Source of the DNA: Chionoecetes opilio
Lineage: Eukaryota > Arthropoda > Malacostraca > Decapoda > Majidae
Reading direction: 5' to 3'
DNA length: 64,000 bases
Assembly (NCBI GenBank): GCA_016584305.1
Contig: JACEEZ010018265.1
Location: 38,501-102,500, forward strand
The position numbers and the translations under genes are program-made. Shown here piece by piece: positions 48,530-57,625 of this stretch. Position 1 is the stretch's first letter. Every line of letters begins with the position of its first letter. Below the pieces are notes generated by a model. That model was not told the origin of the DNA. It saw only the letters and a list, made by a program, of their open reading frames with translations, and did no database searches.

Positions 48530-49156
48530 CTACTGACTCGCATAGCAGACTCTGCTACTGACGTCACGTCCATCTCGCTCTCCCAGGCGCAGGCTTTTAC
48601 ATACAGACGGCTTTGGCACTGCAGCCCATGCCTGATAGTTGTGCATGATTACATTTACGAGCTTCTCATATATAAAGCTCCTGCCCGTCCTGTTAAAGTG
48701 CACTCCATCATGCGCTAAGTCTTGTGCATATGGTTTGGCGTTAAAGCTTAACTTCCTATACTGAGTTAGTTTCTTGTTCAACTTGTTGTTTATTGCTTTA
48801 GCTACTTTATCGTAAGTTTCTTGTTCAACTCTCCTAGCGTAATGGTCGGTTATGATCCTGTGTTCTATCATACAAATCCTTGTCTCACATCGGCACGTTG
48901 CCTGTAATGTTTCTACTACTTTCCTAATATTTTCCACTATTTCTCCCACCTTACTGGCTTCTTTGATATCATTACTGCCTAACCATAGGATGACTAACTC
49001 AAATTCTTTCTGCAATATTCCGTTCAATCTATCATCTGAAAAAAAAGTTCTAATCCTGCTTCCTGGCGCTCTATAAATTTCTACTGTTACGTTAGGATCA
49101 TCTACCTCCACGGTCTGAGGGAACTTGTCATAGTCAGGTCCCGAACTAGCGCTACC
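48530..49156 (-). CDS. SGNH/GDSL-hydrolase-like protein encoded in the LTR element
   Basis: About 208 codons on the minus strand, open from just after a stop at 49157-49159. There is no ATG near the start, so an upstream exon or non-ATG start is needed. The middle has FELVILWLGSNDIKEASKVG, block III of SGNH hydrolases (G-x-N-D), and the end has LAHDGVHFNRTGRSFIYEKL, block V (D-x-x-H). The block I GDS serine is not visible; only GSASSGPDY is present at the N terminus. Members cleave ester or acyl bonds, but activity is doubtful without block I. It lies directly behind the 5' LTR, where gag normally starts, and is on the same strand as pol. Palindromic MITEs separate it from the gag-like fragment. 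Confidence 0.6.
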   Translation of the reverse strand, partial: GSASSGPDYDKFPQTVEVDDPNVTVEIYRAPGSRIRTFFSDDRLNGILQKEFELVILWLGSNDIKEASKVGEIVENIRKVVETLQATCRCETRICMIEHRIITDHYARRVEQETYDKVAKAINNKLNKKLTQYRKLSFNAKPYAQDLAHDGVHFNRTGRSFIYEKLVNVIMHNYQAWAAVPKPSVCKSLRLGERDGRDVSSRVCYASQ

Positions 49157-49266
49157 CTATACATGGATGTGATCACTGGGCACTGGCACTTGGAAAATAA
49201 AAAGGAATTAGTTAGCGCGTGGGTACGAGGAACCTTCAAATGGATCCAAACCAGCTGCCACCATTA

Positions 49267-50190
49267 TGTAGCGCCCCCCTTTATAGCTTTGACGTTAACT
49301 CGAAGGGCTCCACAATCCTGGCTATTACGCTGCCACCACCCACAATAAGGGGAAAAAAAAGAAAAAGATTAAGAGAATATGTTAGTACTAATGGGTCTGA
49401 ATAAACAACTCGTTAACAGAATATCAGTATATTATCACCTACTGATTCACCAGTAATCACTTCCCTCCTTAACCTAAGGTTTTTCAACACAAAAATATAC
49501 TTAACAATATGAACAACGACACGACGCGACTCTCATCTCGTGCTTAACCAAAACCCTATAACTCCTTCACCCTAAATCACTGAGTAACTTTCCGTCACAC
49601 TAACTCACTGTGTAACTTTCCCGTCACACTGAATCACTGTGTAAAGTATCTATACACACACACTCCAGCTATGAAAACATGGCCTTAGCTGTATCCATAG
49701 GTGTGTCCAGGGTCATCCACTCAGCTCCCACAGCTCACAGCTGCTCCCAGCTGCTCACCCCGTCAGCTTCACCACACTCCCAAACCCTATAAATAACATA
49801 TGGCTATGAGCATTCAAGCTATTACAGATAAATAATCAATCCCCTCTACATCTCCACCAATACACTTCCTCGCACATACCTTTAACAGGGTTGATAGCCA
49901 CAACTCCCCACAGTTGTTACCACAGCCTACACTTGGACCGAAAGACAACTAATATGGCCACTCTACCTCCCTGCTCGACTTGCCTGCTGACGTCACCAGC
50001 TATCGCCGGCACAAAGTATTGTTGGAAAATATATATATAGTGATTCAGAACTGAGGAGTGAAGGAAAATGACGAGCATTTAATTACTCGACATTTATTTA
50101 TATATTACTTTACCCCCTCCCCCCCCCCACTCAACGTAAACTCTTCGTCAATCATGAGTCAAAAGGTTTAACCCATTTTCTCGCGTTACA
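49267..50190 (-). repeat. 5' LTR
   Basis: 924 bp, TGT...ACA. It contains a TATATATAT tract at about 50030-50039 and a palindromic TGACGTCA (CRE-like) at 49989-49996, both also in the other LTR. These are candidate promoter elements for minus-strand transcription. Confidence 0.85.
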
Positions 50191-50347
50191 TATTTACAAA
50201 TGTATTTAGATACAATTGATGTATTTAGTGTTTAGTAGTTAAATACATTCGTAAAATGTATTTAGTATTTAGTATTTAAATACATTTTTCCCATGTATTT
50301 AGTATTTAGTATTTAAATACATTCAATGTATTTAATGCCCAGCTCTG

Positions 50348-50510
50348 ACTCTAGACCTTGCCCCCATTCGTGGAGTAAACATCTTACAAGCCTATATGCA
50401 CTCTAGACCTTGCCCCCATTCGTGGAGTAAACATTTTACAAGCCAATATGCACTCTAGACCTTGCCCCCATTCGTGGAGTAAACATTTTACAAGCCTATA
50501 TGACAGATTC
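50348..50510. repeat. 52 bp tandem repeat, three units
   Basis: ACTCTAGACCTTGCCCCCAT begins units at 50348, 50400 and 50452. ATGCACTCCAGA at the left flank of the hAT element (35729-35740) belongs to the same repeat, so the hAT element inserted into this array. Confidence 0.8.
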
Positions 50511-50663
50511 ACCAATCTATTTAGTACCAAAGAATGAATTCGGCTGAAATTTTTGTTTGTTTGTTTGTTTGAAAAATTTCGTCAGTTATCGACGCAGCTG
50601 AGATGGATCTCCACTGCAACCAGACTGCTCTCTCTCCTCCAAGGAGGAGAGAGAGCTGTCTGG

Positions 50664-51246
50664 CAGAGGTGGGCGCGATACTTTTTTTTGGTAGTGCGAT
50701 AACGATACTGCGATTCCCGCTTTTTTCCCGCTAGTTCGATACGCGATACTCAGCTACTTTTTCGGATTTTCTTAAAACGATACTTGATACTGCGATACTC
50801 CACTACCGATACTTTTTTTTTAAAGCGATAGTATCGCAGCGATACTGCGATACCAAAAATTTTGCTTTGCGATACTTTTCTACCTAAGAAAATACTGTAT
50901 TAGCCAAAAAAATATCTATTGTACTTAAACTACAGTTTAGGCACATTAAAACAAATGTGATGTTCTGTGTGCTAGAAAGCTGTTATGACAGTAAAAACAA
51001 ATGAAATGTTCTGTGTGCTAGAAAGCTGTTATGACAGTAAAGCGCCAAATCTATGCGCATTGCCGCTGAAAAACTTTTGTTTAAGGTCGTCTTTTAAAGT
51101 ATCGCGGGAAATTTAAGCGATACTTGAGTTGCGATACTTATACTCCGCTACTTTGAATGCTTTGCGATACTGCGATACTTTTTTGGCGGTGCGATAGTAT
51201 CGCAGTATCGCAGTAGCGCACTAAGTATCGCTCTCGCCCACCTCTG
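50664..51246. mobile_element. hAT-type MITE with GCGATACT arrays
   Basis: CAGAGGTGGGCGCGATAC and its near-complement GTATCGCTCTCGCCCACCTCTG at the ends, with perfect 8 bp CTGTCTGG duplications (50656-50663, 51247-51254). GCGATACT/AGTATCGC motifs fill about 200 bp inside the left end and about 130 bp inside the right. Non-coding, 583 bp. Confidence 0.9.
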
Positions 51247-51509
51247 CTGTCTGGTTACAGTCTGCTAGTGCTTAAAGTAATCGTCCAGACCATTTCATCA
51301 TTCCTGATTTGATGTAGTTAGAGTATAGCCATTATCGAGTGTATCAACAATATGTTGTCACTTCTTGCATCCAGTCAGCCGTTTTTGAATAATCCGCAAT
51401 CAAAATCTGTAAATTCCCCGAGCTTCGAAAACGCTCATGGCAACTGGCAGACGATGCGCCACGGCTCGGTGACGTAGCAAAAGGGAGGCTCCTCTTCCCG
51501 CGCTGCTGT

Positions 51510-51557
51510 GTGCGTGTGTAGTAGTGTGTGTGTGTGTGTGTGTGTAGTAGTGTTTGT

Positions 51558-51588
<31 letters not shown>

Positions 51589-51833
51589 CGTAGTAGTGTT
51601 TGTGTGTGAGTGTGTGCGTAGTAGTGTTTGTGTGTGTGTGTGTGTGCGTAGTAGTGTGTGTGTGTGTGTGTAGTAGTGTTTGTGTGTGTGTAGTAGTGTT
51701 TGTGTGTGTGTAGTACTGTTTGTGTGTGTGTAGTAGTGTTTGTGTGTGTGTCTAGTAGTGTTTGTGTGTGTGTAGTAGTGTTTGTGTGTGTGTGTAGTAG
51801 TGTTTGTGTGTGTGTGTGGTAGTGTTTGTGTGT

Positions 51834-51868
<35 letters not shown>

Positions 51869-51870
51869 TA

Positions 51871-51901
<31 letters not shown>

Positions 51902-51905
51902 GTAG

Positions 51906-51937
<32 letters not shown>

Positions 51938-52402
51938 GTAGTAGTGTTTGTGTGTGTGTGTGTAGTAGTGTTTGTGTTTGTGTGTGTGCGTAGTAGTGTT
52001 TGTGTGTGTGTGTGTGTAGTATGTTTGTGTTTGTGTGTGTGTGTAGTATTATGTTTGTGTGTGTGTGTAGTAGTGTTTGTGTTTGTGTGTGTGCGTAGTA
52101 GTGTTTGTGTGTGTGTGTGTGAGCGTAGTAGTGTGTGTGTGTGTGTAGTAGTGCTTGTGTGTGTGTAGTAGTGTTTGTGTGTGTGTAGTAGTGTTTGTGT
52201 GTGTAGTAGTGTTTGTGTGTGTGTGTGTGTGTAGTAGTGTTTGTGTGTAGTAGTGTTTGTGTGTAGTAGTGTTTGTGTGTGTATGTGTAGTAGTGTTTGT
52301 GTGTGTGTGTGTAGTAGTGTTTGTGTGTGTGTAGTAGTGTTTGTGGGTGTGTAGTAGTGTTTGTGTGTGTGTGTAGAAGTGTTTGTGTGTGTAGTAGTGT
52401 TG
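51510..52402. repeat. GT-rich satellite with TAGTAGTGTTTGTGTG units
   Basis: About 900 bp of GTGTGT runs punctuated every 16-40 bp by TAGTAGTGTTTG. Reading frames here (CVCVCV or HTHTNTTT) are meaningless. Confidence 0.95.
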
Positions 52403-52615
52403 AACCTCAGCAGGCTCCGCTAACACCTGTTCATCCACCTCGTACTCTGGCTCAAACATATAGGGTTGGGCTCCCATCACAATCTGGTTCGTTTTCCTCA
52501 TATACGCGAGCAGCGTCATTTCGTTCGGTCTCAGATTAAGCATCGTACTCTAGATCTATCACAGCGACAGATTCACTGTCTGACACCGAAGTACAACCGC
52601 TCATCATAACATTTG
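52403..52615 (-). pseudogene. N-terminal remnant of an unidentified element-borne gene
   Basis: Minus-strand frames give MMSGCTSVSDSESVAVIDLE and, in another frame, NEMTLLAYMRKTNQIVMGAQ followed by PYMFEPEYEVDEQV. The PYxFEPE motif recalls predicted P2X7-like or transposon-associated proteins of invertebrates, from memory only. It is cut off by the GT satellite. Confidence 0.35.
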
Positions 52616-52857
52616 CCGACAGGTCTCACAGAGGCAGACGAGTGTTGTTTACATTGGAGCGTCCCTTTTGTGACGTCATCAATTTCATGCGTAGCCCTGT
52701 TGGAGGGAAGAACATTTTTTTCGCGCGCTCTTTACAAAAGTCGTGTTTTTACGGAAATAGGGCCTGGAAATCAATTATTTTTGGTGGATTAGGTGTTTTG
52801 AATGTACATTCAACATAGTTAGGCAAAAAAAAATTGGGTCTGGACGATTACTTTAAG

Positions 52858-53050
52858 TGTTGGCCGAAGCCAGCACCCCGGGAGGCGGGTCACAAACCCC
52901 CGGCTAACACCCGGTACCCATTCACTGCTGGGTGGACAGGGGCTCGGGTTTTAAGGAAACAGCCCAACTGTTTCCGCTCTGCCCGGGGATCAAACCCGGA
53001 ACTTCTCGGTTGTGAACCGAGCGTGCTACCCCTACACTACGGAGTACCCC
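52858..53050 (-). repeat. tRNA-derived SINE, minus strand
   Basis: Reading the minus strand from 53050: TCCGTAGTGTAGGGGTAGCA (A-box region, Val-tRNA-like), CACAACCGAG (anticodon arm), GGGTTTGATCC (B box), then the GGAAACAGTTGGGCTG body. The 3' part is lost at the neighbouring element end. The body matches 35097-35231. Confidence 0.7.
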
Positions 53051-53054
53051 GGCT

Positions 53055-53176
53055 GTGATAACTCAGATAAAATAATCATAACAATAATAGTGATACTAAC
53101 AATAATATTGATAACAATAATGATAAAAATAATCAAAATGATAATAATAATGATAATAATAATATTGATAATTATA
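53055..53176. repeat. ATA/ATAATG-rich simple sequence
   Basis: Runs of AATAATGATAATAAT. Frames through it are uninformative. Confidence 0.9.
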
Positions 53177-55400
53177 GTGAGGGCTGAGAACGTGGAGAAT
53201 GGGGAATAGAAGGGAAGGAAGAATAAATGGGGAAAGAGAAGGAGGAAGAGAAGGAATGGAAGAGAAGGAAGGAAGAGGCAGAGTACTGATGACGGGGGTA
53301 GATAGAGAGAGAGGCAATTGATGTTGTGCTTACAACAATCTTCCTTATCAGCCCTATGAAGGGGTGGCCGGCGCCCACCTGCACATTTGCTGACCACAGC
53401 TAAGGGTCCCTCCCGTCCCCCGGCGAAAGAGAAGATGAGGGGAGGAGAAGGAGAGAGAGAGAGAGAGAAAGTGACAGAGAGAGTGAGAGAAGGTGAGGGA
53501 GAGTGTGAGAGAGTGAGAAGGTGAGGAGGCGAGGAGAAGGAGGAAGAGTGCTGAATATTCATCCCTCAATTCACGCCATCACTTCACACTTATGTCAGCA
53601 CTGAAATAACCTTTGACATGTACCCACCACACGCCGGACACCCTGAAGACAGAGGAGAGAGGAACAGATTCTATATACCCTGCGGTGTGGCCACACGTCT
53701 TATTGCGTCGCGGTGATATCCTACGAGACTAGTGTCTTAGCGCGGTGAGCGAGTTAGGTGGTATTCCTTCCAGATACCACGCGCTCAAGTACGTGCCAGC
53801 ACACGCCGCGTCCTTCTTTACCAGACGCCCGACGCCCGCCACCCCGCTTGTCCCCTGGGGCAGGTGCTACTCATCTCTACGAAATCCCGACGTCCTGCCA
53901 GGCACCTGCCCTGGTGGCTTTGCCCCTGTGTTCCTCCTGGGCTCCTGAGATGAAGGGGGCACGGCAGGGCAAATAGCGGCGCTCGGCGTTGCCCCTGTGG
54001 CTCTTCACTTTGCCCCAGGGATGACGAGCTTCAACGGGACGACTAAGGAATACCCCGCATAACCCCAGGGGCGGGAAGTGCAACTCTACGAGACCAAGAT
54101 GTCCCTGCAACACTGCCCGCCCCGGTGATGATTCCCCTGGGGCCGCCTGGCTTCCCGGATCCGCCGTGGGGCAACCAAGGGGCGCCCTCACTTTGCCCCA
54201 GGGGGTAGGGAAGTGCAACTATACGAAATCAAGATGTCCCTCCACACTACCTACCCCTGTGGCCTCTCCTCAGGGCCCTTGGGGAGCCACTGGGCGCTGG
54301 GGGCAGGCACTAGGGGCGGGCGTGGGCTGGAGGTGAAACTCTACGCTACTACGACGCCCTACGAGATACCTCCTTCAGGAGGCTTCCCCTGGGTTCCCCC
54401 CCGGAACCCCGGGGCATTACGAGGCACCTGCAACAGGATCTTAGGACCTCTTGAGCACCACATACAGGTCTTCCTGAAGGCGACGCAGCAGATGGTGATG
54501 TATCTATATGATTGACAGTGCATGACAGGGGCGGGCGGTAATGGATTGACCCCGGGGCAACTATGCAAGCTACGAGCGCCGCTATTTGCCCTGCCGTGCC
54601 CCCTTCATCTCAGGAGCCCAGGAGGAACACAGGGGCAAAGCCACCAGGGCAGGTGCCTGGCAGGACGTCGGGATTTCGTAGAGATGAGTAGCACCTGCCC
54701 CAGGGGACAAGCGGAGTGGCGGGCGTCGGGCGTCTGGTAAAGAAGGACGCGGCGTGTGCTGGCACGTACTTGAGCGCGTGGTATCTGGAAGGAATACCAC
54801 CTAACTCGCTCACCGCGCTAAGACACTAGTCTCGTAAGATATCACCGCGACGCAATAAGACGTGTGGCCACACCGCAGGGTATATAGAATCTGTTCCTCT
54901 CTCCTTTGTCTTCAGGGTGTCCGGCGTGTGGTGGGTACATGTAAAAGGGTTTATTTCAGTCTGCAAAAGTTAAAGTTTGGGGGTAAATTGGGAATGAATA
55001 TTCACACTCTTCCTCCTTTCTCCTCCCCTCCCCCCTTTCCTCACTCTCTCACCTCCCCCCTCACCTTCTCTAAATCTCTCTGTAACTTTCCCCTCCTCCC
55101 CCCCTCTCCTTCTCCCCCCCTCATCTTCTTTTCCCCGGGGGGACGGGAGGGCCCCTTAGCTGGGGGCCCAAAAAAGGTGCAGGTGGGCGCCGGCCCCCCC
55201 CCTTTCATAGGGCTGTTTGGGGAAAAATTTTTGTAAGCACAACATAAATTTTGCCTCTCTCTCTACCCTCCCCCCGCCCTCGTACTCGCCTTTTCCCTTC
55301 CTTCTTTTCCCCTTTCCCTTTCCCTTTTTCCTTTCCTTCTTTTTTCCCCTTTATTTTTTCCCCCCTTCTTTCCCCCCATTCCCCACTTCTCAGCCCTCAC
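53177..55400. repeat. Large inverted repeat with 585 bp spacer
   Basis: The arms 53177-53985 and 54573-55400 are reverse complements. The inner 385 bp of each arm differ only at scattered single bases, while the outer part of the right arm (after about 54950) is riddled with homopolymer insertions relative to the left arm. The spacer contains CCTGGGGCA and CTACGARAYCAAGATGTCC units repeated at about 180 bp spacing. It could be a natural palindrome or a fold-back read artefact. Confidence 0.75.
53440..53540. repeat. GA-rich simple sequence
   Basis: GAGAGAGAG and GGAGAAGGAG runs within the left arm of the inverted repeat. Confidence 0.85.
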
Positions 55401-57120
55401 ATTTAACCCCCATCCGAAGAAGAGGGCCGGGGGGCCTCGGTCGGGTTTTTGGGCCTTTCGACGAAATGCCTGCAATTAAGGCGTAGGGGCAGGGGAGTCT
55501 GGGGCTTAAAGGGGAAGTGTGGATGAGGCACCCCCGGGGAAGCTTTTAGAAGGGCGGAAAAACGATAAAAGAGTCCTTTCTTTTCGGGGGAAGTTGGGGG
55601 GGGTTTCGGGTTTCGTATTTTAAAGGGCGCGGAAGTTTGAAAAACCAACATTCGAAATCCCTGATGTGTCGTAAAGTATTTGGAAAAAAAGGCTTGGGTG
55701 AAGCTAAAAAGGTTTGTGATGAAATGGGGGCCCTTTTGCCGCGAGATAAAAAAATTGGGGCCCCCGGCCCTTTTTTACCCCATGGAGGGGGGGTAACCTG
55801 TGGGGGGGGAATTAGCCAACTCTACATATTTACCATAAAAACACATCCAACTACAAAACCCCATAATTCCCTCATTTTATATTATTTTTGGGAACCTGTG
55901 GGGAGAAAATTATTTATTACCGCGGTTTTCGCCATAAATAAATCTGAAATAGAAACACAATTTACACCAGTCACTCAGAAACAAAATAGGGTATAAAAAT
56001 GATAGGGAAAAATAAACATATATGACAAACCATGACATGAAAAAATAGGACAGGGACAGTCATGACATGACAGGGACATGACATGATATGAGAAGACGGG
56101 ACATGACGGGGGCACAGTGCGAGGGGGGGGCCCCCGAAAAATGTTCCTTTCCCGTGGATGGGTCCCCGTTTAAAACCCCGGGGGTCAAACGGGGCCCTTT
56201 AGCTTTGGGGGAGTCGGGGGCGAACCCCCCCGGGCTAAAGGGTTTGCAGGGCATCTGATCCCTTTTTCCCCCTTCTTTTTCGCCCAGAAAAAACGTGGGG
56301 GGATTTACTGGGTTTGGGCGCCACCCCTGGGCCCCCGAAGAGGGAGGAGTGGGGGAAATCCCCCTTTGGGTCACCCCCAGGGCCCTCCCCCTCCCTCCCT
56401 ATCACCACCAAGCTGGGGGAGGCCTTAACCAACCTCAGGTCTTTGGCCCGACCTAAACCATCCCCCCGGGGTTTTGGGGGGCCGGGGAAATTTTTGTAAA
56501 AGACCCGGCGTGCGGGGGGTTTCCACCCCCCCGGGTTTACTTTAAAAAACCCCCCCAGGGGTCACAGGGCCTGACTCTTGCCAGGAAGTCGGGGGGCACC
56601 CCCGGGGGTTTAAAATAAGGATGGGAACGGGTAAATTTCGACCCGTGGGCCGGTTTACAAAATTAAAATCCCGGCCGCCCCGGCAGGGGTGGGATACTAA
56701 CTCTTCCCCGGAGCCGATTTAATTTTGCCCTTTCCTCAAAGACCGAGATCGGGGCCGGTATTTTTTTTTCCCGGGGGCCACCGGGCACCCCCGGGGAGCC
56801 GATTTAATATTTCCCTTTCCTTTTAAAACGCCCCGCCCCGTTATCCTCCCCCTAAATGTTAGTCCTTTCAGGGCCCCGGGTATTTCAAAAGGGAAACTTC
56901 CCCCGCCCCCCTAAGCTTTCCCTACCTATTCACCCCCCGGAGCACACGGTAGCCCGCCGGGGCCGTCCCGTCGGTTTCGCCGTGCTAACCATATTTTCCC
57001 GGTGGTTCGCCCAGCACTCCAAAAAATTCATACTTTATATGGTGGGGGGCCTAAACTCTTCCCTTATCTACGCTAAGCCCGCCAGCGATAGATCGGATCC
57101 TACCAGTGCCCCAAATTTGG

Positions 57121-57485
57121 GTTAAGCTCCGCGGACGCCGCCGCTCCGCTACTCCCAAAGGGGGGAAGGGAAAGGGAAATTGGCGTGCGCGGAGGCTCAA
57201 GGGGGGTTTTTTGTTTATACGTACTCCTGTTGTGGCGCCCCCCCAAACCCCGGGCTATGGTTTTCCAACGGTCGCATGTCATGTCATGTGGGGGTTCATG
57301 TCGTCATATCATGTCATCCCAGGGCCCGCGACCGTTTGGAAAAACCCATAGGGGTTTGGGGGGGACGCTACAACAGGAGCTCGTAATAAAACCCCCCCCC
57401 CTTTTGAGCCTCCGCGCACGAAATTTCCCTTTCCCTTTCCCCCCCTTTGGGGAGTAGGGGAGCGGCGGCGTCCGCGGAGTTAAAC
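57121..57485. repeat. 365 bp palindrome
   Basis: The arms from GCTCCGCGGACGCCGCCGCT and its complement at 57450-57484 meet near a CATGTCATGTCATG repeat at about 57285-57320. It lies in the low-quality region, so it may be artefactual. Confidence 0.6.
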
Positions 57486-57562
57486 AAAAAATGATCTAAT
57501 GATAATAAAAAAAAAATCTGATACTACCATCATACAACCTAGATCCCGACCATTTTACACAC

Positions 57563-57625
57563 ACAAAACACACACACACACACACACCACACACACACAC
57601 ACACCCACACACACACACACAACCC
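57563..57625. repeat. (CA)n microsatellite
   Basis: A CACACA run with a few interruptions. Confidence 0.9.

Larger units (their letters stand above)
38020..50190 (-). mobile_element. Ty3/gypsy-type LTR retrotransposon, minus strand, with nested insertions
   Basis: Two direct LTRs (TGT...ACA) bound the element, with a 4 bp TATT duplication (38016-38019, 50191-50194). On the minus strand the order is 5' LTR, SGNH-like ORF, gag-like fragment, RT, RNase H, integrase, then about 3 kb without recognised genes, then 3' LTR. RT before integrase is the Ty3/gypsy order. A poly-purine-like GGGGGGGTAGAAG precedes the 3' LTR (minus strand, near 41325), and TGGTGGCAGCTGG, a possible primer site, follows the 5' LTR by 3 bp. 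Nested elements are a piggyBac in the 3' LTR, a GGGCTATATTC MITE and palindromic MITEs. Confidence 0.85.
35741..50347. mobile_element. hAT-type element with TATTTAAATAC arrays, host of nested insertions
   Basis: CAGAGCTGGGCAGTATTTAAATAC at the left and TATTTAATGCCCAGCTCTG at the right are inverted. The 8 bp flanks are ACTCCAGA and ACTCTAGA (one mismatch). Subterminal arrays of TATTTAAATAC occur at 35750-35900 and 50190-50330. It was inserted into a 52 bp tandem repeat. The bulk of the 14.6 kb is later insertions (Jockey-like and LTR elements); no hAT transposase is visible. Confidence 0.75.
51271..52857. mobile_element. Element with CTTAAAGTAATCGTCCAGACC inverted ends
   Basis: The left CTTAAAGTAATCGTCCAGACC and right GGTCTGGACGATTACTTTAAG are perfect complements. 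The flanks suggest only a short duplication. It contains a GT-rich satellite and the start of a minus-strand gene. No transposase is seen and the superfamily is uncertain. Confidence 0.75.

Noticed and set aside
51875..52168. Long frames rich in CVCVCV, and on the other strand HTHTNTTT
   Set aside because: They translate a GT satellite and have no real coding content.
52021..52543. Minus-strand 164-codon frame
   Set aside because: Only its first 50 codons are non-repetitive; the rest is GT satellite. I kept only the N-terminal remnant as a weak feature.
52970..53045. A functional tRNA gene on the minus strand
   Set aside because: The A and B boxes are tRNA-like, but the acceptor stem is not closed and a shared SINE body follows, as at 35097-35231.
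54213..54515. 100-codon frame in the spacer of the large inverted repeat
   Set aside because: The sequence is a GC-rich tandem repeat and no family motif is visible.
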